The position numbers were made by a program, and so were the translations under genes. From positions 1-64,000 of the IMG/VR virus record IMGVR_UViG_3300037587_000358: a stretch of DNA of 64,000 bases; one strand, written 5' to 3'. This document shows positions 52,412 through 60,739 of this stretch, one piece after another; position 1 is the stretch's first letter, and each line of letters opens with the position of its first letter. The stretch is from a virus. Under the pieces are notes generated by a model. It saw only the letters and a list, made by a program, of their open reading frames with translations, was not told where the DNA came from and made no database searches.

Positions 52412-52692
52412 GTAAAAAATGTGATGGATGCCAACACATACGCAATGCCGATGACTTTGTTGGGTTCTGCTACATGTTCGATGAAGAACCGGAGACACTG
52501 CCATGCGGTCAGCACGACAAGTACAAAGAGGTCAGGAAGGCTACGGCGAAGAGGATCCGGAAAAACCCACTCATACTGCATTTACTGGCAATGGAAATAC
52601 AATCAACAATAACAATGCCTACGTGTACAGCAGTATTTAATGAAGCACGTTATCCAATGAACAGTACTACAATTAAACGAAAGGAGACATGA
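52408..52692 (+). CDS. Small Cys-rich hypothetical protein
   Basis: I start at the ATG at 52408, overlapping the upstream stop (ATGA). Ninety-four residues with a zinc-like start (KKCDGCQHIRNADDFVGFCYM, then PCGQH). The N-terminal type is common in phages as a short stand-alone protein. The longer helical C-terminus is unusual. Confidence 0.6.
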   Translation: MSKKCDGCQHIRNADDFVGFCYMFDEEPETLPCGQHDKYKEVRKATAKRIRKNPLILHLLAMEIQSTITMPTCTAVFNEARYPMNSTTIKRKET

Positions 52693-52693
52693 G

Positions 52694-52948
52694 GTGATTG
52701 ATGGGTTTGTAGTGGTAAGAGTGGAAAAGCATATTGACGATAAGTTCTGGGTATTCAAACGCTATTTCAAGGCACTGAAAGTAGCTGAAGACGTAGTGGC
52801 TTATTGGAACAAGGAGTATGGAGTCGGGGAAGACGGCGATACAACAGAGGTAGATAACGACTTATACGGAGACCATTTGTTTAATCACGTCGTAGAAGAC
52901 GGGTTTCATGTCTGTATACAGCCGCAGCAAATTGACATAGAAGACTAA
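52694..52948 (+). CDS. Small hypothetical protein
   Basis: Eighty-four residues from a GTG at 52694, just after GAAAGGAGACATGAG. Alpha/beta start (FVVVRVEKHIDDKFWVFKRYF) and acidic remainder. It overlaps the next start by one base. Function unknown. Confidence 0.55.
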   Translation: MIDGFVVVRVEKHIDDKFWVFKRYFKALKVAEDVVAYWNKEYGVGEDGDTTEVDNDLYGDHLFNHVVEDGFHVCIQPQQIDIED

Positions 52949-53151
52949 TGCCAACGATAAAGATAAGTAAGCGAAAGCTTGAATCTTACAAAAGAGCTGA
53001 GAAGGTGGCTATGGAATGCAGGTACCAATTTTGTGATGCCAGACGTAATAATTTATCAGCCATCGTCGACATGGTCATCTATTGGATGAATAGCACGGGC
53101 GATATTAAATACAAACGACCAAAGCAACCGAGAATGACAAGGGGACTATAA
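52948..53151 (+). CDS. Small basic hypothetical protein
   Basis: Sixty-seven residues, basic and helical (KRKLESYKRAEKVAMECRYQF), overlapping both neighbours by a single base. Possibly nucleic-acid binding. No family. Confidence 0.55.
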   Translation: MPTIKISKRKLESYKRAEKVAMECRYQFCDARRNNLSAIVDMVIYWMNSTGDIKYKRPKQPRMTRGL

Positions 53152-53339
53152 TGTATAGAGTACTGAGCTATGACAACACCAGAGACTTAGATGAAGCCAT
53201 CAGTAAGAAGCAGTTGGAAGGCTGGAAATGCCAAGGAGGGATATGCGGCCTGGCGATAGAGCAGAGCAGGAACAGTATATTCATTAATTACGGCACGGGT
53301 TATTTATTCATGCAAGCCATCGTCAAGGAGGACAGTTGA
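53151..53339 (+). CDS. DUF1737-like small protein
   Basis: Sixty-two residues with the pattern YRVLSYDNTRDLDEAISKKQ, then GWKCQGGI and a final YLFMQAIVKE, which matches small DUF1737-type proteins (Y-V--------L---V---L--GW---GG, ending Y-QA). Such proteins are widespread with no known function. It sits three bases before the initiator gene. Confidence 0.65.
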   Translation: MYRVLSYDNTRDLDEAISKKQLEGWKCQGGICGLAIEQSRNSIFINYGTGYLFMQAIVKEDS

Positions 53340-53342
53340 TAC

Positions 53343-54104
53343 ATGGCTGGCTGGATAAAACTTCATAGAAAGATAACTAAATGGGAATGGTATGACGACG
53401 GCAACACGTTTAGATTGTTCATGCATTTACTGTTAATGGCCAATCACCAAGACGGCAGTTGGCATGGAATATCTATCAAGCGAGGGCAACATTTGACTGG
53501 TAGAAAGAAGCTCGCGAAGGCATTAAAGCTGGGAGAAAGGTCAATTCGAACTTCGCTAAATAACCTAAAATCGACCAACGAAGTGACCATCCAAACGACC
53601 AACAGGTATAGTATCATAACTGTTGTTAACTACAACGCTTACAACGATAAGGATATCGATGATGACCAGCCAAGCGACCAACCAGCCGCCAACAACCGAC
53701 CAACAACCGACCAACAACCGACCACTAACAAGAATGAAAAGAATGAAAAGAATGAAAAAGAAGTAAAAGCTATGCAGGATTTTGAGGAGTTCTGGAAAGC
53801 TTATCCTGCGAGAAATGGGAAGAAGGTTGAGAAGGCATCTTCTTTCGTGAGATACAAGGCAATGCCACTAAAAGACCGGCCAGCGATTATGACGGCAGTC
53901 AAGAACTATACAAACTCTGAGATGGTCAAGAAAGGCATTGGTATTAAAGACCCAAAGAGATTCTTGAGTAATTGGAAGGATTGGCAAGAAGGAGAGAAAG
54001 GGAGCAACGGCTCCGTTATTATGACAGCCGAGAACAGCGAAGAGTATGACAAGCAGCTCGATGCTGTATTTGCTAAAATAAAGGAGGACGCAAGTGGCAA
54101 ATAA
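53343..54104 (+). CDS. Replication initiator (phage replisome organiser/DnaD-like)
   Basis: The 253-residue protein starts with the familiar replisome-organiser domain: GWIKLHRKITKWEWYDD, NTFRLFMHLLLMANH, RGQHLTGRKKLAKALKL, SIRTSLNNLKSTNEVTI and YSIITVVNYNAY, a winged-helix module. A repetitive Asn/Pro/Thr/Lys linker (residues 105-140) follows, then FWKAYPARNGKKVEKA and a second small domain. Such proteins bind origin repeats lying inside their own gene and load the helicase. The linker DNA holds matching direct repeats. Confidence 0.8.
   Translation: MAGWIKLHRKITKWEWYDDGNTFRLFMHLLLMANHQDGSWHGISIKRGQHLTGRKKLAKALKLGERSIRTSLNNLKSTNEVTIQTTNRYSIITVVNYNAYNDKDIDDDQPSDQPAANNRPTTDQQPTTNKNEKNEKNEKEVKAMQDFEEFWKAYPARNGKKVEKASSFVRYKAMPLKDRPAIMTAVKNYTNSEMVKKGIGIKDPKRFLSNWKDWQEGEKGSNGSVIMTAENSEEYDKQLDAVFAKIKEDASGK
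53691..53757 (+). repeat. Iteron-like direct repeats inside the initiator gene
   Basis: Three tandem 11-mers AACAACCGACC (53691-53723) followed closely by three tandem 9-mers AGAATGAAA (53731-53757) in an A-rich run. This arrangement, iterons then an AT-rich unwinding region within the initiator gene, is like the lambda O/ori layout. Confidence 0.65.
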
Positions 54105-54510
54105 CGAAATAGCATCAAAGGCATTGAAGGGATTAGTCAGTGAGGAAGAGTTTGCTACATTGACACCCAAGCAGCAGATGAAATACAACATAGACAGCAG
54201 TATGTGGGAGTTAGACCGACAGCGAGGCAAGAGAAAGAAGGCAGACCTCGGTGACGTTCAAGACAGCATCACGGAATTATCTAAAGCCATGACTGAAATG
54301 CCAGACATGGCAAAGGTGCCCTTCTTCGCTGAAGTATTGATTAAGAACGGGATAACGAAGTGGCAGCTTCTTGTCGCCACGGCTGAGATACTACGATCAA
54401 AGACCAAGTTCACAGCAGTTTGCGAGTATTTCTTGGCTATCGACAGGATCAAGATAAGGATGAGAGCGTCCAGCCTTGACATTTGGCACGATAAAGCCCT
54501 TGACTTTTAG
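54094..54510 (+). CDS. Hypothetical protein following the initiator
   Basis: Starts at GTG with a perfect AAAGGAGG site, inside the end of the initiator gene. The 138 residues are helical and basic (FATLTPKQQMKYNIDSSMWELDRQRGKRK), ending with FTAVCEYFLAIDRIKIRMRASSL. By position it could be a helicase loader or terminase-associated factor. There is no ATPase motif, so the first is unlikely to be DnaC-like. Confidence 0.55.
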   Translation: MANNEIASKALKGLVSEEEFATLTPKQQMKYNIDSSMWELDRQRGKRKKADLGDVQDSITELSKAMTEMPDMAKVPFFAEVLIKNGITKWQLLVATAEILRSKTKFTAVCEYFLAIDRIKIRMRASSLDIWHDKALDF

Positions 54511-54631
54511 GCATATTTGAGGTATGTCTATACACGTTGAACATTAATTGAAGAGCTTAGAATGGCTCTCACGCTCAAACAATCTTCAGTAATCACTAAA
54601 ACACGACGACAACACGGGAGGAACACGAGAA

Positions 54632-55069
54632 ATGCCACCATTTACGAAGGGCAATAAGGCTGCTTTAGGGAATAAGAGAGGCAAGAATCGGATCACAAAT
54701 GACGTAAGGCAAGTGTTTCACAAGGTTTACGACGAAATGGGAGCAGATAAAGAGATCGCTGACCCTGAAACAGGGGAGATGCGCAAGCAAACAGGCCATG
54801 AAGCCATGCTGGCGTGGGCGAGAGAGAATCAGACCGAATACTACCGCTTGTACGGCAAGATGATACCAGCGACGGCTGAGATGCCAGAGGACATGCATGA
54901 AGACTTTGTCGCGTCTTTGATCTTTGAAGACGAGGAAGCTGAGCTTATTGAGGCCAATGTCGTAGATGTGGGGAATGAAGGCCAATTACAGCTACCAAGT
55001 GGGGAGACTGTCCCTGATCTGGCCCCACATGTAGGCGAATCCCCTGATGATGACACCACTGCCACCTAA
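54632..55069 (+). CDS. Terminase small subunit-like protein
   Basis: A 145-residue protein with a basic KGNKAALGNKRGKNRI start, then a helical region (DVRQVFHKVYDEMGADKE) and EYYRLYGKMIPATAEMPED, a pattern I know from DUF5681/terminase small subunit-type proteins. It would bind the packaging site and recruit the large subunit. It is far from terL on this cut of the map, but the next gene block leads round to terL if the genome is circularly permuted. Confidence 0.6.
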   Translation: MPPFTKGNKAALGNKRGKNRITNDVRQVFHKVYDEMGADKEIADPETGEMRKQTGHEAMLAWARENQTEYYRLYGKMIPATAEMPEDMHEDFVASLIFEDEEAELIEANVVDVGNEGQLQLPSGETVPDLAPHVGESPDDDTTAT

Positions 55070-55539
55070 GTCCTTATTGACAAACGACTTAGCAGCCAAC
55101 GTCCTATAACGGTCATTATGTCATGTTCAAAGCAGAATGCTATCATTGCCTCAAATCTGCTATGAGATCAGGCCGTGGTGTATGAATCACCACCACGGGA
55201 AAGAAAGGAGTCCCATTTGTTTGAGGCCGGGAAAGGGGGCGGGGGGCCTGTCAGCAGAAGGTACGACAAACGATGCGCTGACTACTTTCCGGGCGACACA
55301 GGACAGATTTCTCTTTTTTGAAGTGGGTACTGCTTTAAACACAATATTTCATATTTTTTTGATTTTCCTGCTGAATACCGAGCTTCCCATAAAATATTTT
55401 TCTCAATTTTCATTTTCGGTATTTGAGCCTGTTCGTCCTGGTTCGAACCCAGGTACCTCTTTTTACTTGCCTTTTTTGGTTTTCTGTGATAGAAGCAGTG
55501 GTTAATAAAAATTTTCTCACTTTTCAGGAGGTAGTGGTT
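55070..55539. other. 470-base gene-free region (packaging/attachment candidate)
   Basis: No supported gene. It holds a perfect hairpin CCGTGGTG (55173-55180) with CACCACGG (55191-55198), a G-rich stretch (55229-55246) that could form a quadruplex, T-rich segments, and a tRNA 3'-end fragment at 55437. Its place right after the terminase small subunit candidate makes a packaging site possible. Confidence 0.5.
55437..55460 (+). other. tRNA 3'-end fragment (T arm plus acceptor strand), att-site candidate
   Basis: CCTGG-TTCGAAC-CCAGG is a perfect T arm, followed by TACCTCT as an acceptor 3' strand and a T-run. There is no D or anticodon arm upstream, so it is not a complete tRNA gene. Temperate phages carry such host tRNA ends as attachment cores. 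Confidence 0.5.
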
Positions 55540-55959
55540 ATGAACTACAGGATGTTTAAGATAGCCGCAGTTGTCGTAATATCGTTAGTTTTTGCTTTTG
55601 CCTCGGAAACGTCGGCCCAGCATGGAAGTGGTGGTAGTTATAGCAAGTGTTTTGTCACGCACGAATACGAAGAAGTATCCAGTACAACCGGGGTAGTAGG
55701 AGTTATTGAGCCGCTAAAGATCAACACCACGGGATTGCAAAAAACCCGAAGGGCTTATATTACATTCACTGGCCAAAACGTACGATTCATCTGTAGCGGA
55801 ACCACGCCTTCTACAAACCTTGGCATTCCAGTTGGAGCAGGAGGCTCGATAGAAATTGTCAGCCTTCTCGACATTCAAAACTTTAAATTCATAAACGACG
55901 ATGATGCTGGTAGCGCAGTAGCTCATATCTCGTTGCAATATGAAGTGGAGATGAACTAA
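55540..55959 (+). CDS. Exported small beta-rich protein (Sec signal peptide)
   Basis: The ATG at 55540 follows AGGAGG. The 139 residues begin with a textbook signal peptide (NYRMFKIAAVVVISLVFAFA, cleavage after TSA). The mature part is beta-rich (YITFTGQNVRFICSGTTPS, then GIPVGAGGSIEIVSL), like a small trimer or collar protein. It is coupled to the fibre-like gene (TAATG). Function unknown. Export of such a protein by a phage is unusual. Confidence 0.7.
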   Translation: MNYRMFKIAAVVVISLVFAFASETSAQHGSGGSYSKCFVTHEYEEVSSTTGVVGVIEPLKINTTGLQKTRRAYITFTGQNVRFICSGTTPSTNLGIPVGAGGSIEIVSLLDIQNFKFINDDDAGSAVAHISLQYEVEMN

Positions 55960-58307
55960 TGAAAAAATATATATTGTCATTGGTAATAATTCTCTTTCTA
56001 ACCTCTCCATCTTTTGCTAATAGCACAGGTGTTATGCCCGGACATGGCGGATACCAGCCCGGCAGTAGTCCTTCCTTCGATTCTGTCAGTGGCCTTATGG
56101 CTTTAATTAATAACGATTACACCGGAACTGGCAGTATAGTCCTTGACACCGACCCGGAGTTTCAAAACACAGTCACAGTCAATGGCGTTCTTAAAAGCCA
56201 CTCACCTTTGCATATCGTCGATGGCCTTAACTTCCTGACAGGTGTAGGCGGAGCCGAGCTGTTTCATATCTTTGTCAGTGGTGTTATGACGGAAGACACT
56301 GGCCTTAATGCTGCCTTTGATAATTGCCTTGTCCAGGAAACCAACGGAGGCAATGCCAATGATATGGAAATGATGTTCTTTGATGACAGTGCTAATCGGC
56401 CATTGCTCACGCTTAGTATTGGAGGTATTGGTAATGCCAGTTTTATAGAGCGTAGCTTGGTCATTGGTGACGGAAAAGGAGACAAGACGCTTGATGCCAA
56501 CTACATAGACTTTTCAACGTCATACCCGAACCTCAGCTTTGATACGACTGGCCTAGGCGCTGATCTCGGAGTAGAGCACGACCTTGAAGTTCTTAATAAA
56601 ATCTGGACGTCTACAATGGAAGTTTCTGGCACTGCCCAAGCGGCTAAAGGCTACATCGTTGCAGACGTAGAAGTATTGCTTCATGTTCTCCGGAACAGCG
56701 ACACTCAGGATGGCACAACAAGTGCAGGTATTTTATTTGGAGTACGAGATAAAGCAGTAGGAATAACACAGCAAAACAAAGGCGCTATACTGTTTAACCG
56801 GACAGGAGGTTGGGGCACTGGCGATATGATATTTGCAGTTGATTCCACCCTGGATAATGGAAACGCTACAAAAGAAGATGCCGCAATGGTGATAAGAAGT
56901 ACGGGAGCTGTTGGTATTGGCGTTGCTGTTCCGGTTGAAAAACTGGAAGTCAATGGAAATATCAAGATAAAGGCCGGAGGGGAATTGTTTACAGAAATGG
57001 TAACAGCCAGGGACGAGGCTGGGTTATTACTTACAGAAGACGGCGGTGAAGGAATATTTATTGAAGACGCTACCGGGGATATTGGTATTGGCATAGTAAC
57101 TCCAAGCAAAAAGCTACACGTTAAGGGCGATACTAATAGCGGTGTTCTTGTTAAACAAGGTTCACAGGTAGACCCGGACGATTTGGCCAATACTTTTTGG
57201 AGCGGCCTGGCTTTTCAAAACTGGAACACCACGCACAGTTATAGCATGGGGTATTCAACTGGCGGTGATTTTGGTATATTCCGTTTTGATGGAACTGATA
57301 CATATATGACTATGTTTACAATTTTACAAGAAGGACAGGTAGGTATTGGAACAGCAACGCCATCTACGCCTCTTGACGTGCATTCATCCGGTAATAATCA
57401 AATATCTTGCATCGACACCGACGCCCAGGCAGCAGGAACCGGAGGCGGCATAATATTTGGAGGTAAGCATACCGATGCCGGAGACATTGCGCTGGGGGGA
57501 CGTATAGAGATAGAGAAAGAAACATCTGTATCAGGCGAGTATGGCTTTGACATGGTTTTTGATACGCAGGAAGACGGAGGAACTCTTACCGAAAGATTGA
57601 GGCTTACAGGAGATAATGAGGCTATATTTCCCGGCAAACTCGGCATTGGAATTGTCTCACCTACTGAATTATTACACGTACAAGACGGCAATGTTCTTTT
57701 TCAGGAATCTACCGTCGGCACACCTATCAGCCTTCTTATTCATCACAGCGATGGAACCAATGGTGCCAGTCATGCGACTCTGCAATTAAAAACCGAGGAA
57801 GCTGCCGGGGGCGACCCATTAATCCGATGGACTATTGGTAATCAATCAGGCGATTGGGTTATGGGAATTGACAATGGTGATACCGATGCCTTGAAAATTG
57901 CAAGCTCGTCTCAGCTTGACTCAGAGACAAGGGTAACAATTCATCAAACGACTGGTAATGTTGGAATAGGAAATATATCCGCCACTGTAAAATTAGAGGT
58001 TGACGGAGCAGTAGCTTTTAAAAGAGTGGGCACATCAGGGAGTAGTAATACTGCGGCAATGGGAGAAGCCCATATATACGCCATTTTGAGCACGTCTACA
58101 GCAAGGACGATGACGATATCTTCGGCAGACATAACCCTGGGAAGACAGTTTATTATCAAGGATGAAAGCGGTGGAGCCGGAACTAATAATATTACAATAG
58201 CAACAGAAGGCTCCCAGCTCATAAACGGTAATTCGACTTTGACAATAACGGTCAATTATGGTAATTATAGACTTTATTCAGACGGAACCAATTTGTTTAC
58301 TTTTTAA
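55959..58307 (+). CDS. Exported fibre-like protein with GIG repeats
   Basis: 782 residues. The start (MKKYILSLVIILFLTSPSFA) is a Sec signal peptide. The body is beta-rich with at least five fibre repeats of the type VGIGVAVPVEKLEVNG, IGIGIVTPSKKLHVKG, VGIGTATPSTPLDVHS, typical of trimeric tail fibres and bacterial surface fibres. The end (LINGNSTLTITVNYGNYRLYSDGTN) is a common fibre C-terminus. A signal peptide is not expected on a tail fibre, so it may act at the cell surface or be added to particles outside the cytoplasm. Confidence 0.75.
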   Translation: MKKYILSLVIILFLTSPSFANSTGVMPGHGGYQPGSSPSFDSVSGLMALINNDYTGTGSIVLDTDPEFQNTVTVNGVLKSHSPLHIVDGLNFLTGVGGAELFHIFVSGVMTEDTGLNAAFDNCLVQETNGGNANDMEMMFFDDSANRPLLTLSIGGIGNASFIERSLVIGDGKGDKTLDANYIDFSTSYPNLSFDTTGLGADLGVEHDLEVLNKIWTSTMEVSGTAQAAKGYIVADVEVLLHVLRNSDTQDGTTSAGILFGVRDKAVGITQQNKGAILFNRTGGWGTGDMIFAVDSTLDNGNATKEDAAMVIRSTGAVGIGVAVPVEKLEVNGNIKIKAGGELFTEMVTARDEAGLLLTEDGGEGIFIEDATGDIGIGIVTPSKKLHVKGDTNSGVLVKQGSQVDPDDLANTFWSGLAFQNWNTTHSYSMGYSTGGDFGIFRFDGTDTYMTMFTILQEGQVGIGTATPSTPLDVHSSGNNQISCIDTDAQAAGTGGGIIFGGKHTDAGDIALGGRIEIEKETSVSGEYGFDMVFDTQEDGGTLTERLRLTGDNEAIFPGKLGIGIVSPTELLHVQDGNVLFQESTVGTPISLLIHHSDGTNGASHATLQLKTEEAAGGDPLIRWTIGNQSGDWVMGIDNGDTDALKIASSSQLDSETRVTIHQTTGNVGIGNISATVKLEVDGAVAFKRVGTSGSSNTAAMGEAHIYAILSTSTARTMTISSADITLGRQFIIKDESGGAGTNNITIATEGSQLINGNSTLTITVNYGNYRLYSDGTNLFTF

Positions 58308-58317
58308 GGAGTTCGTT

Positions 58318-59187
58318 ATGTTTAGCCGCAAGTCGTTTCTCGCAGTTTTTGCAATGCTGCTTGTCTTAATAGCCTTTATGCCAAATGCTTCTGCTCTCCG
58401 TGGTTGGCAAGGCACATCAGGCAGTCCAGAACAGTTCTTGATTGAAGTGGAAAAAGGCAATATCCCAGGCCATAGCATTGTCCATGTCCATGGTCATGCC
58501 ACTGTTGCAACTACACTGGTTCCAATCACAAACGCTCTTGTTTATCAAACCCCAACTGCTGCCGTGTCTTTGGAGGTCGTCAGTGCCGACGCCGATGACA
58601 CCAGTGCTGGAGCAGGAGCCAGGACGGTGTGGATTGAAGGCCTTGCACTAGACGGTTCGGTAGTCACGCAAACAGTGTCGATGAATGGCTTGACTGCGGT
58701 GCCTATACCAACAGATTTATGGCGGCTCATACATTGGGAGGTAGCTACATCGGGAGTCTATGCCACAACTACAACTGGTAGTCACGAAGGAGTATTGACG
58801 ATCAGGGTAGCAGGTGCGGGAGCGACGTGGAGCACGATACCCGTGGTAGCATATCCTCATTCACATGCAGAAGACGGCTGGTACACAATTCCAAATGGTT
58901 ATCGTGGTTATATTCTCTCTATGTCCGCAACTGCTGATAGCACGAAGTCTATAGACGTAGTTATTCTGAAGAGAGAAGAGGCAGACATCGTAGTCGCTCC
59001 ATTTAGCACAATGAAAGTAGTGGCAGACGCTACTGGAGTAGCAGGAGAAGTGCGCATCAGTGAAACAAGATCGGTTATGAACGCACTCGGAGAAATGACC
59101 GATCTTGGATTCATGGGAAAAGTCGGGTCGTCTACCGGGGATATCACAGTACACATGGAATTGCTTTTAATCAAAGATGGTTATTAA
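58318..59187 (+). CDS. Exported structural-like protein (paralogue of next gene)
   Basis: The ATG at 58318 follows TAAGGAG. 289 residues with a Sec signal peptide (FLAVFAMLLVLIAFMPNASA), then a beta-rich body: GNIPGHSIVHVHGHATV, GARTVWIEGLALDGS, and an end GFMGKVGSSTGDITVHMELL. The following gene product shares these blocks in order. Probably a surface or fibre-tip protein. No enzyme motif. Confidence 0.7.
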   Translation: MFSRKSFLAVFAMLLVLIAFMPNASALRGWQGTSGSPEQFLIEVEKGNIPGHSIVHVHGHATVATTLVPITNALVYQTPTAAVSLEVVSADADDTSAGAGARTVWIEGLALDGSVVTQTVSMNGLTAVPIPTDLWRLIHWEVATSGVYATTTTGSHEGVLTIRVAGAGATWSTIPVVAYPHSHAEDGWYTIPNGYRGYILSMSATADSTKSIDVVILKREEADIVVAPFSTMKVVADATGVAGEVRISETRSVMNALGEMTDLGFMGKVGSSTGDITVHMELLLIKDGY

Positions 59188-59205
59188 TCTTTTTGGAGAA
59201 ACATT

Positions 59206-60069
59206 ATGAAGAGGAATCTATTTTTACTTTGCATTATCAACATGCTCTTGTTGCTCGGATTGCAGGGACAAGCGTTTTCTATTCCTGGCTGGCTGGGTTC
59301 GTCAGCATTGCCAGCAGATGTTTATCTTGAAATAGCAAAAGGCAATGTTCCAGGCCATAGTATTTTGCATAAATTTGGCCAAGGACAAGTAACTACCTCT
59401 CTTGCTCCCATTACGGTTAGTAATCAATACATGACTCCAACCACTGCCGTCGCCCTTGAAATAGTCTCAGACGATGTAAATGATACCGCAGCCGGGACGG
59501 GGGCCAGAGAAGTCACTATCATTGGCATTGACGCAAATTATGATGAAGTGATCCAGATAATAGCAACTAACGGTTTGGCCGCAGTAGCTATCCCTATCGA
59601 TCTCTTAAGGGTTTATAGATGGGGAGTCAGCGCAAGTGGCACATATCCCAACATAACCACTGGAAGTCATGTTGGGATTCTGACCATACGGGTTGCCGCT
59701 GCTGGTGCTACATGGTCTCAGATAACAGACTCACCTTACCCAGCAGGCCAGTCTCAAATAGGAGCCTTTACTGTGCCTGATGGTTTTCGAGCATATCTCC
59801 TTGCCCAAGACATAGATGTTGACAGCACTAAATCAATAGATGTTATTATTTTCAAAAGAGAAGGTATTGACATAGTTTCTGCTCCGTTCACGCCAATAAA
59901 AACCCTAGTACATTATATAGGATTGACTGGTTCTAAAGTTACCAGTCTGGAAATACCGTCTAATGTCTTTCCTGCTCGTACTGATCTTGGATACATGGGA
60001 AAGGTTGCTTCCGGGACAGCAGACGTATCAGTTCATTTTGAAATATTATTAATCAAAGACGGATATTGA
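59206..60069 (+). CDS. Exported structural-like protein (paralogue of previous gene)
   Basis: 287 residues with a Sec signal peptide (LFLLCIINMLLLLGLQGQAFS). The mature part follows the previous gene product: GNVPGHSILHKFGQGQV, AREVTIIGIDANYDEV, TGSHVGILTIRVAAAGATW, and an end GYMGKVASGTADVSVHFEILL. A tandem duplication that has diverged, but with signal peptides kept in both, so export matters. Site GGAG before the ATG. Confidence 0.7.
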   Translation: MKRNLFLLCIINMLLLLGLQGQAFSIPGWLGSSALPADVYLEIAKGNVPGHSILHKFGQGQVTTSLAPITVSNQYMTPTTAVALEIVSDDVNDTAAGTGAREVTIIGIDANYDEVIQIIATNGLAAVAIPIDLLRVYRWGVSASGTYPNITTGSHVGILTIRVAAAGATWSQITDSPYPAGQSQIGAFTVPDGFRAYLLAQDIDVDSTKSIDVIIFKREGIDIVSAPFTPIKTLVHYIGLTGSKVTSLEIPSNVFPARTDLGYMGKVASGTADVSVHFEILLIKDGY

Positions 60070-60092
60070 TAGCCTTAACGAAGGAGGTCATT

Positions 60093-60233
60093 GTGAAGTT
60101 TCTTACATTTAATTTTATAAAGGCGTTGGCAGCTTGCCTGGCAGTGACAGTGATTGTCGTTGCCAGTGCCACCCCAGCAGTTCAGTGTTGCTGCCGATGC
60201 GTAGTCTGTGTCTGCGCTTGGTGCAGATGTTAA
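60093..60233 (+). CDS. Exported cysteine-rich micro-peptide
   Basis: Starts at GTG with a strong AAGGAGG site. 46 residues: a Sec signal peptide (KALAACLAVTVIVVASATPA) and a 15-residue tail with eight cysteines (QCCCRCVVCVCAWCRC). The tail could form disulfides in the periplasm or bind metal. It is too short for the usual gene callers. It lies between the exported paralogue pair and a membrane micro-protein. Confidence 0.65.
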   Translation: MKFLTFNFIKALAACLAVTVIVVASATPAVQCCCRCVVCVCAWCRC

Positions 60234-60245
60234 AGGAGACATGAG

Positions 60246-60428
60246 ATGAAGTATGAAGAGTATTTAAAAAGCGATCAGAAGAAAAGCGAAGATCGGATAT
60301 TTTTGGAGTTCAACAGAAGACATGGCCTTGACGACGGCCGAGATCACATACGTGCTACCCAGGGCGTGATTAATTCAATATTAATCGTAGTGGCCATTGG
60401 AGTGCTTGTATGGGCGTGGTTCTTTTAA
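60246..60428 (+). CDS. Small membrane protein (tail-anchored)
   Basis: Sixty residues: charged N-terminal half (DQKKSEDRIFLEFNRRHGLDD) and one C-terminal membrane helix (INSILIVVAIGVLVWAWFF), so the bulk faces the cytoplasm or periplasm. TAAAGGAG precedes. It could be a holin or antiholin partner, though a single C-terminal helix is not decisive. Confidence 0.6.
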   Translation: MKYEEYLKSDQKKSEDRIFLEFNRRHGLDDGRDHIRATQGVINSILIVVAIGVLVWAWFF

Positions 60429-60730
60429 TGGGAGATACAATGCTACGGCCTAAGACCGAACGCTATCCATGGAAATGCTTTTGTTGTGAAGGCATTTTTG
60501 ATAGCATGGACGAGCCAGCAGTTATTTGGGTTACGCCAGAAGCAGAAGTCATGTTTGCCTGTGAAAGCTGCGAAGACCAAACCCATGTCGAAGACATTAC
60601 GTGTGAGGCCTGCTTTAATATATTCACAGCAGTTTATCACGACGATCACGAAGAAGTAGTTTGTACCTGCGGTCACATCCATATTTTATGGGACGACGAA
60701 GATTGTAATTGCGATGGAGAATGCCCATGA
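60428..60730 (+). CDS. Cysteine-rich zinc-binding protein
   Basis: Starts at the ATG overlapping the upstream stop (TAATG at 60426-60430). 100 residues with several CxxC pairs (CFCC, CESCEDQ, CEACFN, CTCGH, CNCDGEC), so at least two zinc sites. No signal peptide. May be a nucleic-acid or protein adaptor. Family unknown. Confidence 0.65.
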   Translation: MGDTMLRPKTERYPWKCFCCEGIFDSMDEPAVIWVTPEAEVMFACESCEDQTHVEDITCEACFNIFTAVYHDDHEEVVCTCGHIHILWDDEDCNCDGECP

Positions 60731-60739
60731 CACAAACGC

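Noticed and set aside
53691-53757. CRISPR-like array in the initiator gene
   Set aside because: The repeats are tandem, 9-11 bases, with no spacers, and are in a coding frame. They fit iterons.
55437-55460. Complete second tRNA gene
   Set aside because: No anticodon or D arm can be formed from the bases upstream; only the 3' half is present.
55137-55505. Possible gene in the gene-free region
   Set aside because: No ribosome site, odd composition (runs of Phe/Leu and Arg/Gly), and it spans the hairpin, G-rich stretch and tRNA fragment.
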